Below, piece after piece: positions 30,329 to 40,094 of a stretch of DNA of 53,947 nucleotides (positions are counted from its first letter, which is position 1; each line of letters opens with the position of its first letter). A program made the position numbers and the translations under genes. Source of the DNA: Lysobacterales bacterium (GTDB lineage: Bacteria; Pseudomonadota; Gammaproteobacteria; Xanthomonadales; Xanthomonadaceae); NCBI GenBank assembly GCA_015655355.1, contig JAATFG010000107.1:1-53947 (forward strand), given 5' to 3'. The notes below the pieces were generated by a model. The model was not told the origin of the DNA, ran no database searches, and was given only the letters and a program-made list of their open reading frames with translations.

Positions 30329-31146
30329 ACGCCGGCGGCTGGCTGCAAGGCGAAGCCGTGCTGATCACCGGCGGCGGCTCGGGGCTGGGGCTTGCGCTCG
30401 TCGAGCGTTTCCTCGCCGAAGGCGCGAAGCCCTCGGTGCTGGAACGCTCGCCGGAAAAGTGCGAAGAGCTGTTGCGGAAATTCGCCGGCGACGTGGTCGT
30501 CACCCAGGGCGACGTGCGCAGCGGCGCCGACAACCTCAAGGCGGTCGCGGCCACCGTCGCGCGCTTCGGCAAGCTCGATTGCTTCATCGGCAACGCCGCG
30601 GTGTGGGACCACGGCGCACGCCTGCTCGACACCGACATCGACAAGCTCGAAAAAGGCTTCGACGAGCTGTTCGCGATCAACGTCAGGGGCTACCTGCTCG
30701 GCGCCAAAGCCGCCGCGCCGGAACTGGTGAAATCGTGCGGCAGCATGATCTTCACGCTCTCCAATTCCGCGTTCTACCCCGAAGGTGGTGGCCCGCTGTA
30801 CACCGCGAGCAAGCATGCGGCGACCGGCCTGATCCGCGAACTGGCGTTCGAGCTGGCGCCGAAGGTGCGCGTCAACGGCGTCGGCCCCTGCGGCATGAAA
30901 ACCGATTTGCGCGGCCCGGTCGCACTCGGCCAGCAGGACACGCGGATCATGGATTCGCGTTCGCCCGATGCGATCAAGGCGATCCTGCCGCTGCAATTCT
31001 TCCCCGAGCCCGCCGAATTCACCGGCCCGTTCGTGCTGCTGGCTTCGCGCCAGAACAACCAGACGCTCACCGGCGTGATGATCAATGCCGACGCCGGCCT
31101 CGGCATTCGCGGCATCCGCAACGTCGCCGGCGGCTTGAACCTGTAA
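30325..31146 (+). CDS. hcaB: cis-Dihydrodiol dehydrogenase (SDR family), HcaB-like
   Basis: 273 residues, classical short-chain dehydrogenase: NAD motif [13 protein letters not shown] motif ([11 protein letters not shown]), catalytic Ser in [10 protein letters not shown] and YTASK. It rearomatises the dihydrodiol to the catechol, here 2,3-dihydroxyphenylpropionate if the operon assignment is right. ATG overlaps the ferredoxin stop by four bases. Confidence 0.92.
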   Translation: MNAGGWLQGEAVLITGGGSGLGLALVERFLAEGAKPSVLERSPEKCEELLRKFAGDVVVTQGDVRSGADNLKAVAATVARFGKLDCFIGNAAVWDHGARLLDTDIDKLEKGFDELFAINVRGYLLGAKAAAPELVKSCGSMIFTLSNSAFYPEGGGPLYTASKHAATGLIRELAFELAPKVRVNGVGPCGMKTDLRGPVALGQQDTRIMDSRSPDAIKAILPLQFFPEPAEFTGPFVLLASRQNNQTLTGVMINADAGLGIRGIRNVAGGLNL

Positions 31147-31155
31147 GGCGCGCAC

Positions 31156-32400
31156 ATGACCGCGGACATCGCCACTCGGATTGTCATCATCGGCGCGGGC
31201 CAGGCCGGCGCGACCGCGGCAATGGAATTGCGCCGGCGCGGTTTCGCCGGCAGCATCGTGCTGGTCGGCGACGAAACGCACGCGCCCTACGAACGCCCGC
31301 CGCTGTCGAAGGATGCGCTGCTGCATCCGGAAAGCGCCAGGCTGCAACTGTGGCCACAGGACAAGTACGCCGAACAGGACATCGAGCTGAAGCTCGGCGC
31401 GCGCGCCACGCGCATCGATGCGGATGCGAAAACCGTTGCGCTGTCCAACGGCGAGACATTCGCTTTCGACAAACTGCTGCTCGCCACCGGTGCGCAGCCG
31501 CGGCGCCTGCCCGAACTCGACGCGCTCGGCGACAGCGTGCACGTGCTGCGCACGATCGAGGACGCAAGCCGCATCCGTGCGCAATTGTGGCCCGGCAAGC
31601 GCGCGCTCCTCGTCGGCGCCGGCGTGATCGGTCTGGAGCTCGCGTCGAGCCTGACCGAGCTGGGCTTGCAGATCGAAGTGATCGACCCGGCGCCGCGCGC
31701 GATGCTGCGCAATTCGCCGGAGATTTTGGGCAACTTCCTGCAACGCACGCACGAAGCGCGTGGCGTGAAGTTCCACTTCGGCACGTCGGTGCGCGACGCG
31801 AAGAACGATGACGGCAAAATCCTGCTCGCGCTGGAAAACGGCACGCACCTCGAAGGCGACGTGCTGGTCTACGGCATCGGCGTCATCACCGATGGCGCGC
31901 TGGCCGAAAGCGCCGGGCTGCGCACGCTGCACGGCGCCATCGTCATCGACGAGCACTGCCGCACTTCGCACGCCGACATCCACGCCGCCGGCGACGCGGT
32001 GCTGCAACTGCGCGACGACGGCCGTCACCACCGCGTCGAAACCTGGGAAAACGCCAACCAGCAGGCGGTGATCGCGGCCTGCGACATGCTCGGCCTCGAA
32101 GCGCCACTGAATCCGGTGCCATGGTTCTGGACCGACCAGTGCGGCCTCAACGTGCAGTTTTCCGGCGACATGGCCGCGCCAAACTGGATCGTGCGCGGCG
32201 ACGTGTCGCAAGCGCCGTTCCTGCTGTGGGGTCTCGACGACGATGGCCACATCGTCGCCGCGATCACGGTCAACCAGGGCAAGGACATGCGCCCGGCGAA
32301 AGACCTGATCGGCAAGCGCGCGAAGTTGCCGGCCGAGGTGCTCACCGATCCGACCGGCAACCTGCGCAACCTCGCCAAGAAGGATGCCCAAACCGCCTGA
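31156..32400 (+). CDS. hcaD: Ferredoxin--NAD(+) reductase component, HcaD-like
   Basis: 414 residues, FAD-dependent reductase of the BphA4/HcaD type. FAD motif IVIIGAGQAGATAAMELRRR (9-28), NAD motif ALLVGAGVIGLELAS, and the C-terminal FAD motif HAAGDAV with WENANQQAVIAA. It takes electrons from NADH and passes them to the Rieske ferredoxin. It lies nine bases after hcaB. After it comes a 133-bp gap with no clear hairpin. Confidence 0.93.
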   Translation: MTADIATRIVIIGAGQAGATAAMELRRRGFAGSIVLVGDETHAPYERPPLSKDALLHPESARLQLWPQDKYAEQDIELKLGARATRIDADAKTVALSNGETFAFDKLLLATGAQPRRLPELDALGDSVHVLRTIEDASRIRAQLWPGKRALLVGAGVIGLELASSLTELGLQIEVIDPAPRAMLRNSPEILGNFLQRTHEARGVKFHFGTSVRDAKNDDGKILLALENGTHLEGDVLVYGIGVITDGALAESAGLRTLHGAIVIDEHCRTSHADIHAAGDAVLQLRDDGRHHRVETWENANQQAVIAACDMLGLEAPLNPVPWFWTDQCGLNVQFSGDMAAPNWIVRGDVSQAPFLLWGLDDDGHIVAAITVNQGKDMRPAKDLIGKRAKLPAEVLTDPTGNLRNLAKKDAQTA

Positions 32401-32533
32401 ATCCGCTGTGCATCACTCTTTGCATCCAACGTCGATTCCAGACCGCATGCGCTGGGTGCACATCGCCGACGTTTTCCATCGCCGCGCCTGATGCTGTTTC
32501 CACGCTTCCGGAATCGCCACAAGGAACACCGCC

Positions 32534-33481
32534 ATGACCGCCCATCTCGAATGCCTTTCGCACACGCCGCTGCTCGGTCATTACGACCCGGCGCAGAACG
32601 TGCTGGATGAAGTGTTCGCGGTGCAGCGCGCCGCGCGCGCGCGCATCGACGCGTTCGCCCCGGAGCTGGTGGTGCTGTTCTCGCCGGACAACTTCAACGG
32701 CTTCTTCTACAACGTGATGCCGAGCTTCTGCATCGGCACCGGCGCGCATGCGATCGGCGATTTCGGCAGCCTCGCCGGCCGCGTCGGCGTGCCGTTCGAC
32801 CTGGCCACCGAATGCGCCACCGCCGTGGTCAACGACGGCATCGACGCGGCGTTGTCACATGACATGCAGGTCGACCACGGCGTCGCCTATCCGCTCGAAC
32901 ACATCATCGGCGGGCTGGACAAATACCCGGTGATCCCGGTGTTCGTCAACGCGGTCGCCGAACCGCTGCCGACCTTCAAGCGCGCGCGCCTGCTCGGCGA
33001 AGCGATCGGCAAGTGGGCGCATGCGACCGGCAAGCGCGTGCTGTTCATCGGTTCCGGCGGCCTGTCGCACCAGCCGCCGGTGCCGGTGTACGCGACCGCG
33101 CCGGAGCCGGTACGCAAATCGCTCGACGGCGACGGCTACAACCTGTCGCCGGAAGCGCGCGCCCTGCGCACCCGTCGCGTGATCGAAGCCGGCAAGGCCT
33201 TCGCGCAAGACCAGAACACCCTGCATCCGCTCAACCCGGGGTGGGACAACGGCTTCCTCGACATGCTGCAAGCGCAGACCTACGCGCAACTGGACAGCGT
33301 GCCGAACGCCGTCGTCTCGCAAATCGCCGGGCGCAGCACGCATGAAGTGAAGACGTGGCTGGCCGCGTTCGCCGCACTGTCGGTCTACGGTCCGTACCAG
33401 GCCAGCGATCGCTATTACCGCGAAATCCCCGAATGGATCGCCGGCTTCGGCGGCCTCAGCGCCAAGCCACTGGGCACCTGA
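32534..33481 (+). CDS. mhpB: 2,3-Dihydroxyphenylpropionate 1,2-dioxygenase, MhpB-like
   Basis: 315 residues, LigB-type (class III) extradiol dioxygenase; E. coli MhpB has 314. Aligned stretches include [60 protein letters not shown] and [14 protein letters not shown]. It opens the ring of DHPP between C1 and C2 using Fe(II). This family member is specific for phenylpropionate-derived catechols, which is the best clue to the operon's substrate. Ribosome site AAGGA before ATG. Confidence 0.94.
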   Translation: MTAHLECLSHTPLLGHYDPAQNVLDEVFAVQRAARARIDAFAPELVVLFSPDNFNGFFYNVMPSFCIGTGAHAIGDFGSLAGRVGVPFDLATECATAVVNDGIDAALSHDMQVDHGVAYPLEHIIGGLDKYPVIPVFVNAVAEPLPTFKRARLLGEAIGKWAHATGKRVLFIGSGGLSHQPPVPVYATAPEPVRKSLDGDGYNLSPEARALRTRRVIEAGKAFAQDQNTLHPLNPGWDNGFLDMLQAQTYAQLDSVPNAVVSQIAGRSTHEVKTWLAAFAALSVYGPYQASDRYYREIPEWIAGFGGLSAKPLGT

Positions 33482-33516
33482 TTTCCCTCTCTCTCCACAG
33501 CAACAAGGAACCGAAC

Positions 33517-34371
33517 ATGCGCATCAATGAAGCCGATACCAGCCGTTTCGCCAAAGTGAAGGAAGGCGAAGCCGAACTCAACATCCATTACAACGATTGC
33601 GGCACCGGCAGCGAAGTGGTGGTGATGCTGCACGGTTCCGGCCCCGGCGCCAGCGGCTGGGCCAACTTCAACCGCAACATCGAGCCGCTGATGGACGCCG
33701 GCTATCGCGTGCTGCTGATCGACCTTCCCGGCTGGGGCAAGAGCGATTCGATCGTCAACACCGGCTCGCGCAGCGACTTGAACGCACGCATCGTCAAGGG
33801 CGTGATCGACGCGCTCGGCATTGGCAAAATCTCTCTGCTCGGCAATTCGATGGGCGGGCACAGCTCGGTGGCATTCACGCTGGCGTATCCCGGAAACGTC
33901 AGCAAGCTGGTGTTGATGGGCGGTGGCACCGGCGGCATGAGCCTGTTCAACGCGATGCCGACCGAAGGCATCAAGCTGCTCAATGCGCTGTACCGCGAAC
34001 CGACGCTGGAGAACCTGAAGAAGTTCAACGACGTGTTCGTGTTCGATGCCAGCGTGCTGACCGAGGATCTGCTGCAAGCGCGTCTGGCCAACATGCTGAA
34101 CCGCAAGGATCATCTGGAGAACTTCCTCAAGTCGCTGGCCGCGAACCCGAAGCAGTTCCCGGATTTCAGCCCGCGCCTGCCGACGATCACCGCGCCGACC
34201 CTGATCGTGTGGGGCCGCCAGGACCGCGTGGTGCCGTTCGACACCGGCCTGCGCCTGGTCGCCGGCATCCCCAATTCGCAGTTGCACATCTTCAACCAGT
34301 GCGGGCACTGGGCGCAGTGGGAACACGCGGACGCGTTCAACCGCATGGTCATCGACTTCCTCGCCCATTGA
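33517..34371 (+). CDS. mhpC: 2-Hydroxy-6-oxononadienedioate hydrolase, MhpC-like
   Basis: 284 residues, alpha/beta-hydrolase of the meta-cleavage product (C-C bond) type. Oxyanion region [13 protein letters not shown], nucleophile Ser in [10 protein letters not shown], Asp in WGRQDRVVP, His in [13 protein letters not shown]. It splits the ring-opened product into succinate (or fumarate for cinnamate) and 2-hydroxypentadienoate. ATG at 33517 with AAGGA upstream; the frame is open further inside mhpB. Last intact gene of the operon. Confidence 0.93.
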   Translation: MRINEADTSRFAKVKEGEAELNIHYNDCGTGSEVVVMLHGSGPGASGWANFNRNIEPLMDAGYRVLLIDLPGWGKSDSIVNTGSRSDLNARIVKGVIDALGIGKISLLGNSMGGHSSVAFTLAYPGNVSKLVLMGGGTGGMSLFNAMPTEGIKLLNALYREPTLENLKKFNDVFVFDASVLTEDLLQARLANMLNRKDHLENFLKSLAANPKQFPDFSPRLPTITAPTLIVWGRQDRVVPFDTGLRLVAGIPNSQLHIFNQCGHWAQWEHADAFNRMVIDFLAH

Positions 34372-34385
34372 TTGAGGCAACGACC

Positions 34386-34449
34386 ATGAGCAAAAGGCGC
34401 CGCCCTGCGCACCGCCGAGCACATGCTGGCCGCCCGGCAAGCCGCGTAA
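34386..34449 (+). pseudogene. Remnant of a 2-hydroxypentadienoate hydratase gene (mhpD-like)?
   Basis: Fourteen bases after the mhpC stop, an ATG with GAGGC upstream begins MSK, then shifts frame at the AAAA run 34392-34395. If one A is dropped, the frame reads GAALRTAEHMLAARQAA and ends at TAA 34447-34449. This pattern fits the N-terminal helix of vinylpyruvate hydratases (alternating Ala and Leu with AAR before I-x-P-L). The position also fits, since mhpD follows mhpC in mhp operons. Similarity is over some 17 residues only, so the identity is tentative. What follows is unrelated. Confidence 0.4.
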
Positions 34450-34452
34450 GGC

Positions 34453-34983
34453 CCTTTTCGTTTGCGCACGATCGGCACGACTACATTTCCGGGTCGCGTG
34501 CCTCGGCCATCGTCAGCCAGTGCCCGTCCTTCCTCACCTGCACGCCGAAGAAAAACGTCAGCGGGCGCGGCGTGCTCGAATCCAGCGTGGACAGATACAC
34601 CCAGCCATCGATGGCGTGCGCCGCATCGCTGGGATAGCGCACGATGGCCTGTTCCGGCGTGCAGATCGGTTCGTGGTGGTGCTGGCTCAATCGTGAATTT
34701 CCCGCGTCGAAACGGGAATTCTGGCGGGTGGTTGACACCTCTCCGGGTGGCCCGCGACGGGGATTGGGCTGTGGAGAGAGAGCACAGGGCGACGAACCCC
34801 ACCCGGAACAGGTGCCTGCAGCCTTGGTCGGGCCACGTGCACAGAATGCGCGCGGCAGATTCCAGGGCGATGACAGCGCGATGGCGATTCGATGCGGACG
34901 CGCCGACTTTGGTCGAGGCGGCGCAGCATTCCGCATTCCATACGCCGTAGTATCCTTGTAAGGTCGCCCAACGGAATTCCTGC
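34453..34983. other. Gene-poor stretch after the aromatic operon
   Basis: About 530 bases with no convincing intact gene. It holds a minus-strand C-terminal gene fragment (34481-34690), a small inverted repeat GAATTtCCCG / CGGGAATTC (34694-34721), and otherwise only short frames that look like noise on both strands. The 5' part is probably debris left by loss of downstream pathway genes. Confidence 0.6.
34481..34690 (-). pseudogene. C-terminal fragment of an unrecognised protein
   Basis: The frame ending at TAG 34481-34483 reads like real protein for about 65 residues: PEQAIVRYPSDAAHAIDGWV, YLSTLDSS, LTFFFGVQVRKDGHWLTMAE and ARDPEM. Upstream (to the right) the same frame becomes Arg/Pro/Ser-rich without domain character, and no start codon precedes the good part. 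It therefore looks like the tail of a truncated gene. I do not recognise the family. Confidence 0.45.
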
Positions 34984-35457
34984 ATGTCGCTACGCCGCCT
35001 CTTCGCCGTCTTCGCCGTCGTCCTGTTGCTGGTTGCGTGCAGCGGCGTGTCGCGGCGCATTTCCCCGCCGACGGCGAGCATCCAGCAACTCACGGTCAAT
35101 GCCGACGGCAGCTGGAAAATCGACCTGCGCCTGCAGAACTACAGCAACATCACGATGCGTTTCGCCGACATCGAACTGGCGCTGGCGGTGAACGGCCAGG
35201 ACGCCGGCACCGTGCACGCCGCGCCGGACCTCAACATCGGCCCGGTCACCGCCGACGTGGTGAGCATCGACTTCAAGCCCGGCCTGGAAGCGCGCCTGTA
35301 CGCGGCCGATGCGCTTTCGCGCCGGCGTTCGCTCGACTACACGCTGAAAGGCCACATCGACGCGGCGCCGGAACAGAAGAAGAAAGCGCGCGAGTTCGAC
35401 ATCGACGCGCACAACAGCCTCAATCCGGCGCCCGGCCTCGACGGCGTGCTGCGCTGA
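34984..35457 (+). CDS. LEA14-like (water-stress/hypersensitive-response domain) lipoprotein
   Basis: 157 residues. Lipobox LLVAC with C20 as lipid anchor; the mature part is one LEA type 2 beta-sandwich domain (VNADGSWKIDLRLQNYSNIT, LALAVNGQDAGT). Such lipoproteins occur widely in Xanthomonadales and have no established role. It is 35 bases upstream of an acyl-CoA dehydrogenase gene on the same strand. Confidence 0.8.
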   Translation: MSLRRLFAVFAVVLLLVACSGVSRRISPPTASIQQLTVNADGSWKIDLRLQNYSNITMRFADIELALAVNGQDAGTVHAAPDLNIGPVTADVVSIDFKPGLEARLYAADALSRRRSLDYTLKGHIDAAPEQKKKAREFDIDAHNSLNPAPGLDGVLR

Positions 35458-35492
35458 ATTCCCCCTCCATTTCCAACCCGAAAAACACCGCA

Positions 35493-37286
35493 ATGAGCAC
35501 CTACAAAGCCCCTGTCAACGACATCCGTTTCGCCCTGTACGACGTGCTCGGCGCCGACAAGACCTTCGCTGCCCTCGGCTTCGCCGACGCTTCGCGCGAC
35601 ATCACCGACGCGGTGCTCGACGCCGCCGCCGAATTCACCGAAACCGTGCTCTCGCCGCTCAACGCGGTCGGCGACGACGTCGGTTGCGTCTACGACAAGG
35701 AAACCGGCAACGTCACCACGCCGCCGGGCTTCGCCGATGCATACAAGCAGTTCTACGAGAACGGCTGGACCGCGCTGACCTCGTCGCCGGAATACGGCGG
35801 TCAGGGCATGCCGGAAACCCTCGGCATGGCCACCACCGAAATGATCCAGGCCTCGAATCTGGCGTGGAGCCTGTACCCGATGCTGACCCACGGCGCCGTG
35901 GTCGCGCTGAAGACCTACGGCACCGACTGGCAGAAAAAGACCTTCCTCGAACCGCTGGTCGCCGGCCACTGGACCGGCACGATGAACCTGACCGAGCCGC
36001 ACGCCGGCACCGACCTCGGCCTGCTGAAAACCCGCGCCGAAGCGAACGCCGACGGCACCTATTCGATCACCGGCACCAAGATCTTCATCACCGCCGGCGA
36101 GCACGACCTGGCGGAAAACATCATCCACCTAGTGCTGGCCAAGTTGCCCGATGCACCGCCCGGCCCGAAGGGCATTTCGCTGTTCCTCGTGCCCAAGTTC
36201 AAGGTCGACGAAGCCGGCAACAAGGGCGAGCGCAACGCGCTGCGCGCCGGCGCGATCGAACACAAGATGGGCATCAAGGGTTCGGCCACCTGCGTGATGA
36301 ACTACGACGGTGCGCAAGGCTATCTGGTCGGCGCGCCGCACAAGGGCCTGCAGGCGATGTTCGTGATGATGAACTCCGCGCGCATGGGCGTGGGCCTGCA
36401 GGGTCTGGCGCAGTCCGAACGCGCCTACCAGAACGCGCTGCGCTATGCGCGCGAACGCCTGCAATCGCGCGCACCGAAGGGCGCGCAACTGGCCGACAAG
36501 CCGGCCGACCCGATCATCGCCCAGCCCGACGTGCGCCGCATGCTGCTGTCGATCAAGTCGCTGACCGAAGCCGGCCGCCTGCTCGCGCTGCACAACTACA
36601 TCCAGCTCGACACCGCCGAACACGCCAGCGATGCGAAGGCGCGCGAGGACGCGGAAACGCTGACCAGCTTCCTCACCCCGATCACCAAGGCCTGCCTGAC
36701 CGAGTGGAGCATCGAGAACACCTACAACGCGGTGCAGTGCTTCGGCGGCCATGGCTACATCCACGAACACGGCATGGAGCAACTGTCGCGCGATGCGCGC
36801 ATCACCACCCTGTACGAAGGCACCACCGGCATCCAGTCGCTCGACCTGATCGGGCGCAAGACCGCGGCCACGCAAGGCGCGGGCCTGAAGCTGTTCCTCG
36901 CCGAAGTCGAAGCCTTCGCCAAGGCCAACGAAGCCGATCCGGCGCTCGCCGAATTCATCGCGCCGCTGCGCGCCAAGGCCGCCGAATGGGTCGAGCTGAC
37001 GACGGGCATCCTGCAACGCGCGGCAAAGAACCCGGAGGAACTCGGCGCGGCCAGCACCGATTACCTGTTCTACTCCGGCTATGTCGCGCTCGCCTACTGG
37101 TGGGCGCGCAGCGTCGCGGCGCTCAAGGCTTCATCGCAGACCGAAGCCTTCAAGCAAGCCAAGCTGGAGACCGCGCGCTTCTACTTCGCGCGCATGCTGC
37201 CGCGCACGCTGGCGCACAAGGCTGCGATCGACGCCGGCGCCGAATCGCTGATGGCCCTGGACGCGGCGTACTTCGGCGAGGAATGA
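35493..37286 (+). CDS. Acyl-CoA dehydrogenase (long form with C-terminal extension)
   Basis: 597 residues, FAD enzyme of the AidB/ACAD-related 'acyl-CoA dehydrogenase C-terminal' group. ACAD N-terminal domain, FAD-binding strand MNLTEPHAGTDLGLLKTRAE and ITGTKIFITAGEHDL, helical domain with QCFGGHGYIHEHGMEQLSRD and the TLYEGTTGIQSLDLIGRK motif holding a catalytic-type Glu, then an extra about 120-residue domain. It likely starts beta-oxidation of an acyl-CoA. Its link to the aromatic operon is not shown. ATG at 35493; terminator follows. Confidence 0.92.
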   Translation: MSTYKAPVNDIRFALYDVLGADKTFAALGFADASRDITDAVLDAAAEFTETVLSPLNAVGDDVGCVYDKETGNVTTPPGFADAYKQFYENGWTALTSSPEYGGQGMPETLGMATTEMIQASNLAWSLYPMLTHGAVVALKTYGTDWQKKTFLEPLVAGHWTGTMNLTEPHAGTDLGLLKTRAEANADGTYSITGTKIFITAGEHDLAENIIHLVLAKLPDAPPGPKGISLFLVPKFKVDEAGNKGERNALRAGAIEHKMGIKGSATCVMNYDGAQGYLVGAPHKGLQAMFVMMNSARMGVGLQGLAQSERAYQNALRYARERLQSRAPKGAQLADKPADPIIAQPDVRRMLLSIKSLTEAGRLLALHNYIQLDTAEHASDAKAREDAETLTSFLTPITKACLTEWSIENTYNAVQCFGGHGYIHEHGMEQLSRDARITTLYEGTTGIQSLDLIGRKTAATQGAGLKLFLAEVEAFAKANEADPALAEFIAPLRAKAAEWVELTTGILQRAAKNPEELGAASTDYLFYSGYVALAYWWARSVAALKASSQTEAFKQAKLETARFYFARMLPRTLAHKAAIDAGAESLMALDAAYFGEE

Positions 37287-37308
37287 CCGCCGCTTTCATC
37301 GCTTCACC

Positions 37309-37334
37309 AAAAACGCCGCTTTCGCGGCGTTTTT
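37309..37334. terminator. Intrinsic terminator after the acyl-CoA dehydrogenase gene
   Basis: AAAAACGCCGC / GCGGCGTTTTT, an 11-bp stem with loop TTTC, and T and A runs on the two sides. It lies 22 bases after the stop. Confidence 0.9.
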
Positions 37335-37369
37335 CGTTTGCCTCGCCACTCAATATTCCACTTTGCCTG

Positions 37370-37398
37370 TTCACAAATCGTCATACATCGGGTATAAG
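37370..37398 (+). promoter_or_regulatory. Promoter of the HNH gene
   Basis: TTCACA at 37370-37375, 17-bp spacer, TATAAG at 37393-37398. The predicted start near 37405 is only about four bases before the HNH ATG at 37409, so the mRNA would be leaderless or nearly so. Confidence 0.6.
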
Positions 37399-37408
37399 CT
37401 GATATGCA

Positions 37409-38089
37409 ATGGAAGCAGACCTAGTCCAGCTTCACCCGCACCGCACCGGGGAGTTCCCCACCCCGGCGGGCCTCGTGCCCCTTTTCTCACCCCTCGTCTC
37501 CCCGCTGCCGCCATCCAATGGCCGCACCAGCGTGCGCCTGCTGTCGCTGGACGCACAGGGCCGCGTGCTCGACTGGATCAACTGGCAGGACGCCGCCTGC
37601 CTGTACGCGCGCGGTGCGGTGGCGTGGACGCTGGGCGAACCCTGCCTGCGCGTGCATGGCGGCATGAACCGCTTTAGTGGCGAACAGAGCGTGATCGACA
37701 TGCATCCGATCGTCGCCTCCACCGGTCATGCGCACGCCAAGGCGCTGTCGCCGACGCCGACGCTGACCAACACCGCGCTGTTCGCCCGCGACGCGCACAT
37801 CTGCCTGTATTGCGGCCAGGAATTCAGCCGCCCGCACCTGACCCGCGACCACGTGATGCCGGTTTCCAAGGGCGGCCGCGACGTGTGGGAGAACGTGGTC
37901 ACCGCCTGCTTCCACTGCAATTCGCGCAAGAGCAACCGCACCCCGCAGCAGGCCAACATGCCGCTGCTGGCCGTTCCCTATCGACCGAGCTGGGTCGAGC
38001 ACCTGATCCTCAGCAACCGCAACATCCTCGCCGACCAGATGGCGTTCCTGAAAGCACAGTTACCGAAGAAGTCCAAGCTTTCGGCCTGA
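37409..38089 (+). CDS. HNH endonuclease family protein
   Basis: 226 residues. The C-terminal half carries an HNH domain with two zinc-type pairs, C132-x2-C135 (CLYCG) and C167-x2-C170 (CFHCN), and the catalytic DH at 147-148 ([19 protein letters not shown]). The N-terminal half (about 40-110) is a conserved but uncharacterised lead-in: [20 protein letters not shown]. Standalone proteins of this kind occur next to housekeeping genes in many proteobacteria and are not restriction enzymes with partners. Its nucleic-acid target is unknown. No Shine-Dalgarno is visible, which fits a near-leaderless mRNA. Confidence 0.88.
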   Translation: MEADLVQLHPHRTGEFPTPAGLVPLFSPLVSPLPPSNGRTSVRLLSLDAQGRVLDWINWQDAACLYARGAVAWTLGEPCLRVHGGMNRFSGEQSVIDMHPIVASTGHAHAKALSPTPTLTNTALFARDAHICLYCGQEFSRPHLTRDHVMPVSKGGRDVWENVVTACFHCNSRKSNRTPQQANMPLLAVPYRPSWVEHLILSNRNILADQMAFLKAQLPKKSKLSA

Positions 38090-38177
38090 ACGCCGCAACT
38101 TGCCCCGCCCCGCCGCTGGTAGGAAAATGCCCGGCCATGTTCTTTACCGGGCGCGCCGTTCCGGCCGCGCCGACACG

Positions 38178-40085
38178 ATGATCGATTCCGTCAAATACCC
38201 GCGCCTGTCGCAAATCGAGTTTCCCGCCGACCTGCGCAAGTTCGATGAAAGCGAGCTGCCAGCCATCGCCGAGGAATTGCGTGCGTTCCTGATCGAATCG
38301 GTCGGCAGGAGCGGCGGCCACTTCGCGGCGGGCCTGGGCGTGATCGAACTGACCATCACCCTGCACTGGCTGTACGACACGCCGGCCGATCGCCTGATCT
38401 GGGACGTCGGCCACCAGACCTATCCGCACAAGATCCTCACCGGCCGCCGCGACAACATCCATACGGTCAAGCAGAAGGACGGCATCGCGCCGTTCCCGAA
38501 GCGCGAGGAAAGCGAGTACGACACTTTCGGCGTCGGCCATTCGTCCACCAGCATTTCCGCCGCGCTCGGCATGGCGATCGCCAACGCGCAGAAAGGCGAC
38601 GGGCGAAAGGTCGTCGCGGTGATCGGCGATGGCGCGATGACCGCGGGCATGGCCTACGAAGCGCTGAACCACGCCGGTGGCATGGACGAAGAGCCGAACC
38701 TGCTGGTGATCCTCAACGACAACCGCATGTCGATCAGCGAGGCCGTCGGCGGCTTGACCAAGATGCTCGGACGCATGTCCGGCAGCCGCACGCTCAACGC
38801 GATCCGCGAGCGCGGCAAGAAGCTGCTTGGCAGCAAGAAGGCGCCGCCGGCGCGTTTCGTCAGGCGTTGGGAAGAGCACTGGAAAGGCATGTTCGTGCCG
38901 TCCACGCTGTTCGAGGAAATGGGCTTCCATTACACCGGCCCGATCGACGGCCACGACATTCCCGCCCTGCTCGACACGCTGAAAACGTTGAAAGGCCTGA
39001 AAGGCCCGCAGTTGCTGCACATCCACACGGTCAAGGGCAAAGGCTACGAACTGGCCGAAGGCGACCAGATCGCATATCACGCGGTCGGCCCGTTCGATCC
39101 CGAGAAAGGCCTGATTTCCAAGGCGGGCGCAAAGAAGCCGAGCTACACCGACGTGTTCGGCGACTGGCTGTGCGATGCCGCCGCCGCGGAACCGGCATTG
39201 CTCGGCATCACCCCGGCAATGCGCGAAGGCAGCGGCCTGGTGCGTTTCAGCAAGGAATTCCCGCAGCGCTATTTCGACGTCGCCATCGCCGAACAACACG
39301 CGGTGACGCTGGCCGCGGGCATGGCCTGCGAAGGCGCGAAACCCGTCGTGGCGATCTACTCGACCTTCCTGCAGCGCGGCTACGACCAGCTCGTGCACGA
39401 TGTTGCCATCCAGAATCTCGACGTGCTGTTCGCGATCGACCGCGGCGGCGTGGTCGGCCCGGATGGCGCGACGCACGCCGGCAACCTCGATTTTAGTTTC
39501 CTGCGCTGCGTGCCGAACATGGTGGTGATGGCGCCGAGCGATGAGAACGAAGCGCGCAAGATGCTCACGACCGGCCTGAAATACGCCGGCCCGGCGGCAG
39601 TGCGTTATCCGCGCGGCACCGGCACCGGCGTCGCGATCGAAGACACGCTCGACACGCTGCCGATCGGCAAGGCCGAAGTGCGCGCGAACGGCGCACGCGT
39701 CGCGATCCTCGCATTCGGCTCGACCGTCGCCGCCGCCGAAAAGGTCGGCGGCGACCTGGGCTTCACGGTCGTCAACATGCGCTTCGTCAAGCCGCTGGAT
39801 CGCGCGCTGGTCCTCGAACTGGCGAAGACGCATGCCGGCTTCGTCACCGTCGAGGACAACGTCGTCGCCGGCGGCGCCGGTTCCGGCGTGGCCGAACTGC
39901 TCAATGCCGAAACCGTGCTGCTGCCGATACTGCACCTCGGCTTGCCGGACGCGTTCCAGCACCACGCCAGCCGCGAGGACCTGCTGCACGAAGCGGGCAT
40001 CGATGCGACCGGCATCCGCACCGCTATCCTCAAGCGCTGGCCGGAGCTGGCGAACGCGGCTTCGCCGCGCACTGCGACCGGCTGA
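38178..40085 (+). CDS. dxs: 1-Deoxy-D-xylulose-5-phosphate synthase
   Basis: First step of the MEP isoprenoid pathway: pyruvate plus glyceraldehyde 3-phosphate. 635 residues. Thiamine diphosphate motif [15 protein letters not shown] to ILNDNRMSI, conserved [15 protein letters not shown], the catalytic Glu in [13 protein letters not shown], and the transketolase C-terminal domain. ATG at 38178 matches the family start. Convergent with the TraB/GumN gene. Confidence 0.96.
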   Translation: MIDSVKYPRLSQIEFPADLRKFDESELPAIAEELRAFLIESVGRSGGHFAAGLGVIELTITLHWLYDTPADRLIWDVGHQTYPHKILTGRRDNIHTVKQKDGIAPFPKREESEYDTFGVGHSSTSISAALGMAIANAQKGDGRKVVAVIGDGAMTAGMAYEALNHAGGMDEEPNLLVILNDNRMSISEAVGGLTKMLGRMSGSRTLNAIRERGKKLLGSKKAPPARFVRRWEEHWKGMFVPSTLFEEMGFHYTGPIDGHDIPALLDTLKTLKGLKGPQLLHIHTVKGKGYELAEGDQIAYHAVGPFDPEKGLISKAGAKKPSYTDVFGDWLCDAAAAEPALLGITPAMREGSGLVRFSKEFPQRYFDVAIAEQHAVTLAAGMACEGAKPVVAIYSTFLQRGYDQLVHDVAIQNLDVLFAIDRGGVVGPDGATHAGNLDFSFLRCVPNMVVMAPSDENEARKMLTTGLKYAGPAAVRYPRGTGTGVAIEDTLDTLPIGKAEVRANGARVAILAFGSTVAAAEKVGGDLGFTVVNMRFVKPLDRALVLELAKTHAGFVTVEDNVVAGGAGSGVAELLNAETVLLPILHLGLPDAFQHHASREDLLHEAGIDATGIRTAILKRWPELANAASPRTATG

Positions 40086-40094
40086 ACCCCGCGC

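Noticed and set aside
30301-32391. Minus-strand 696-residue open frame over hcaB and hcaD
   Set aside because: Antisense shadow; composition is Arg/Ala/His/Gln-rich without motifs, while the plus strand encodes clear enzymes.
34110-35099. Minus-strand 329-residue frame across mhpC end, the debris zone and the LEA-type gene
   Set aside because: Most of it is antisense to real genes; the central part has no protein character and no homology I recognise.
37409-38089. HNH protein considered as part of a restriction or anti-phage system
   Set aside because: No methyltransferase, helicase or other defence partner nearby; it sits between housekeeping genes.
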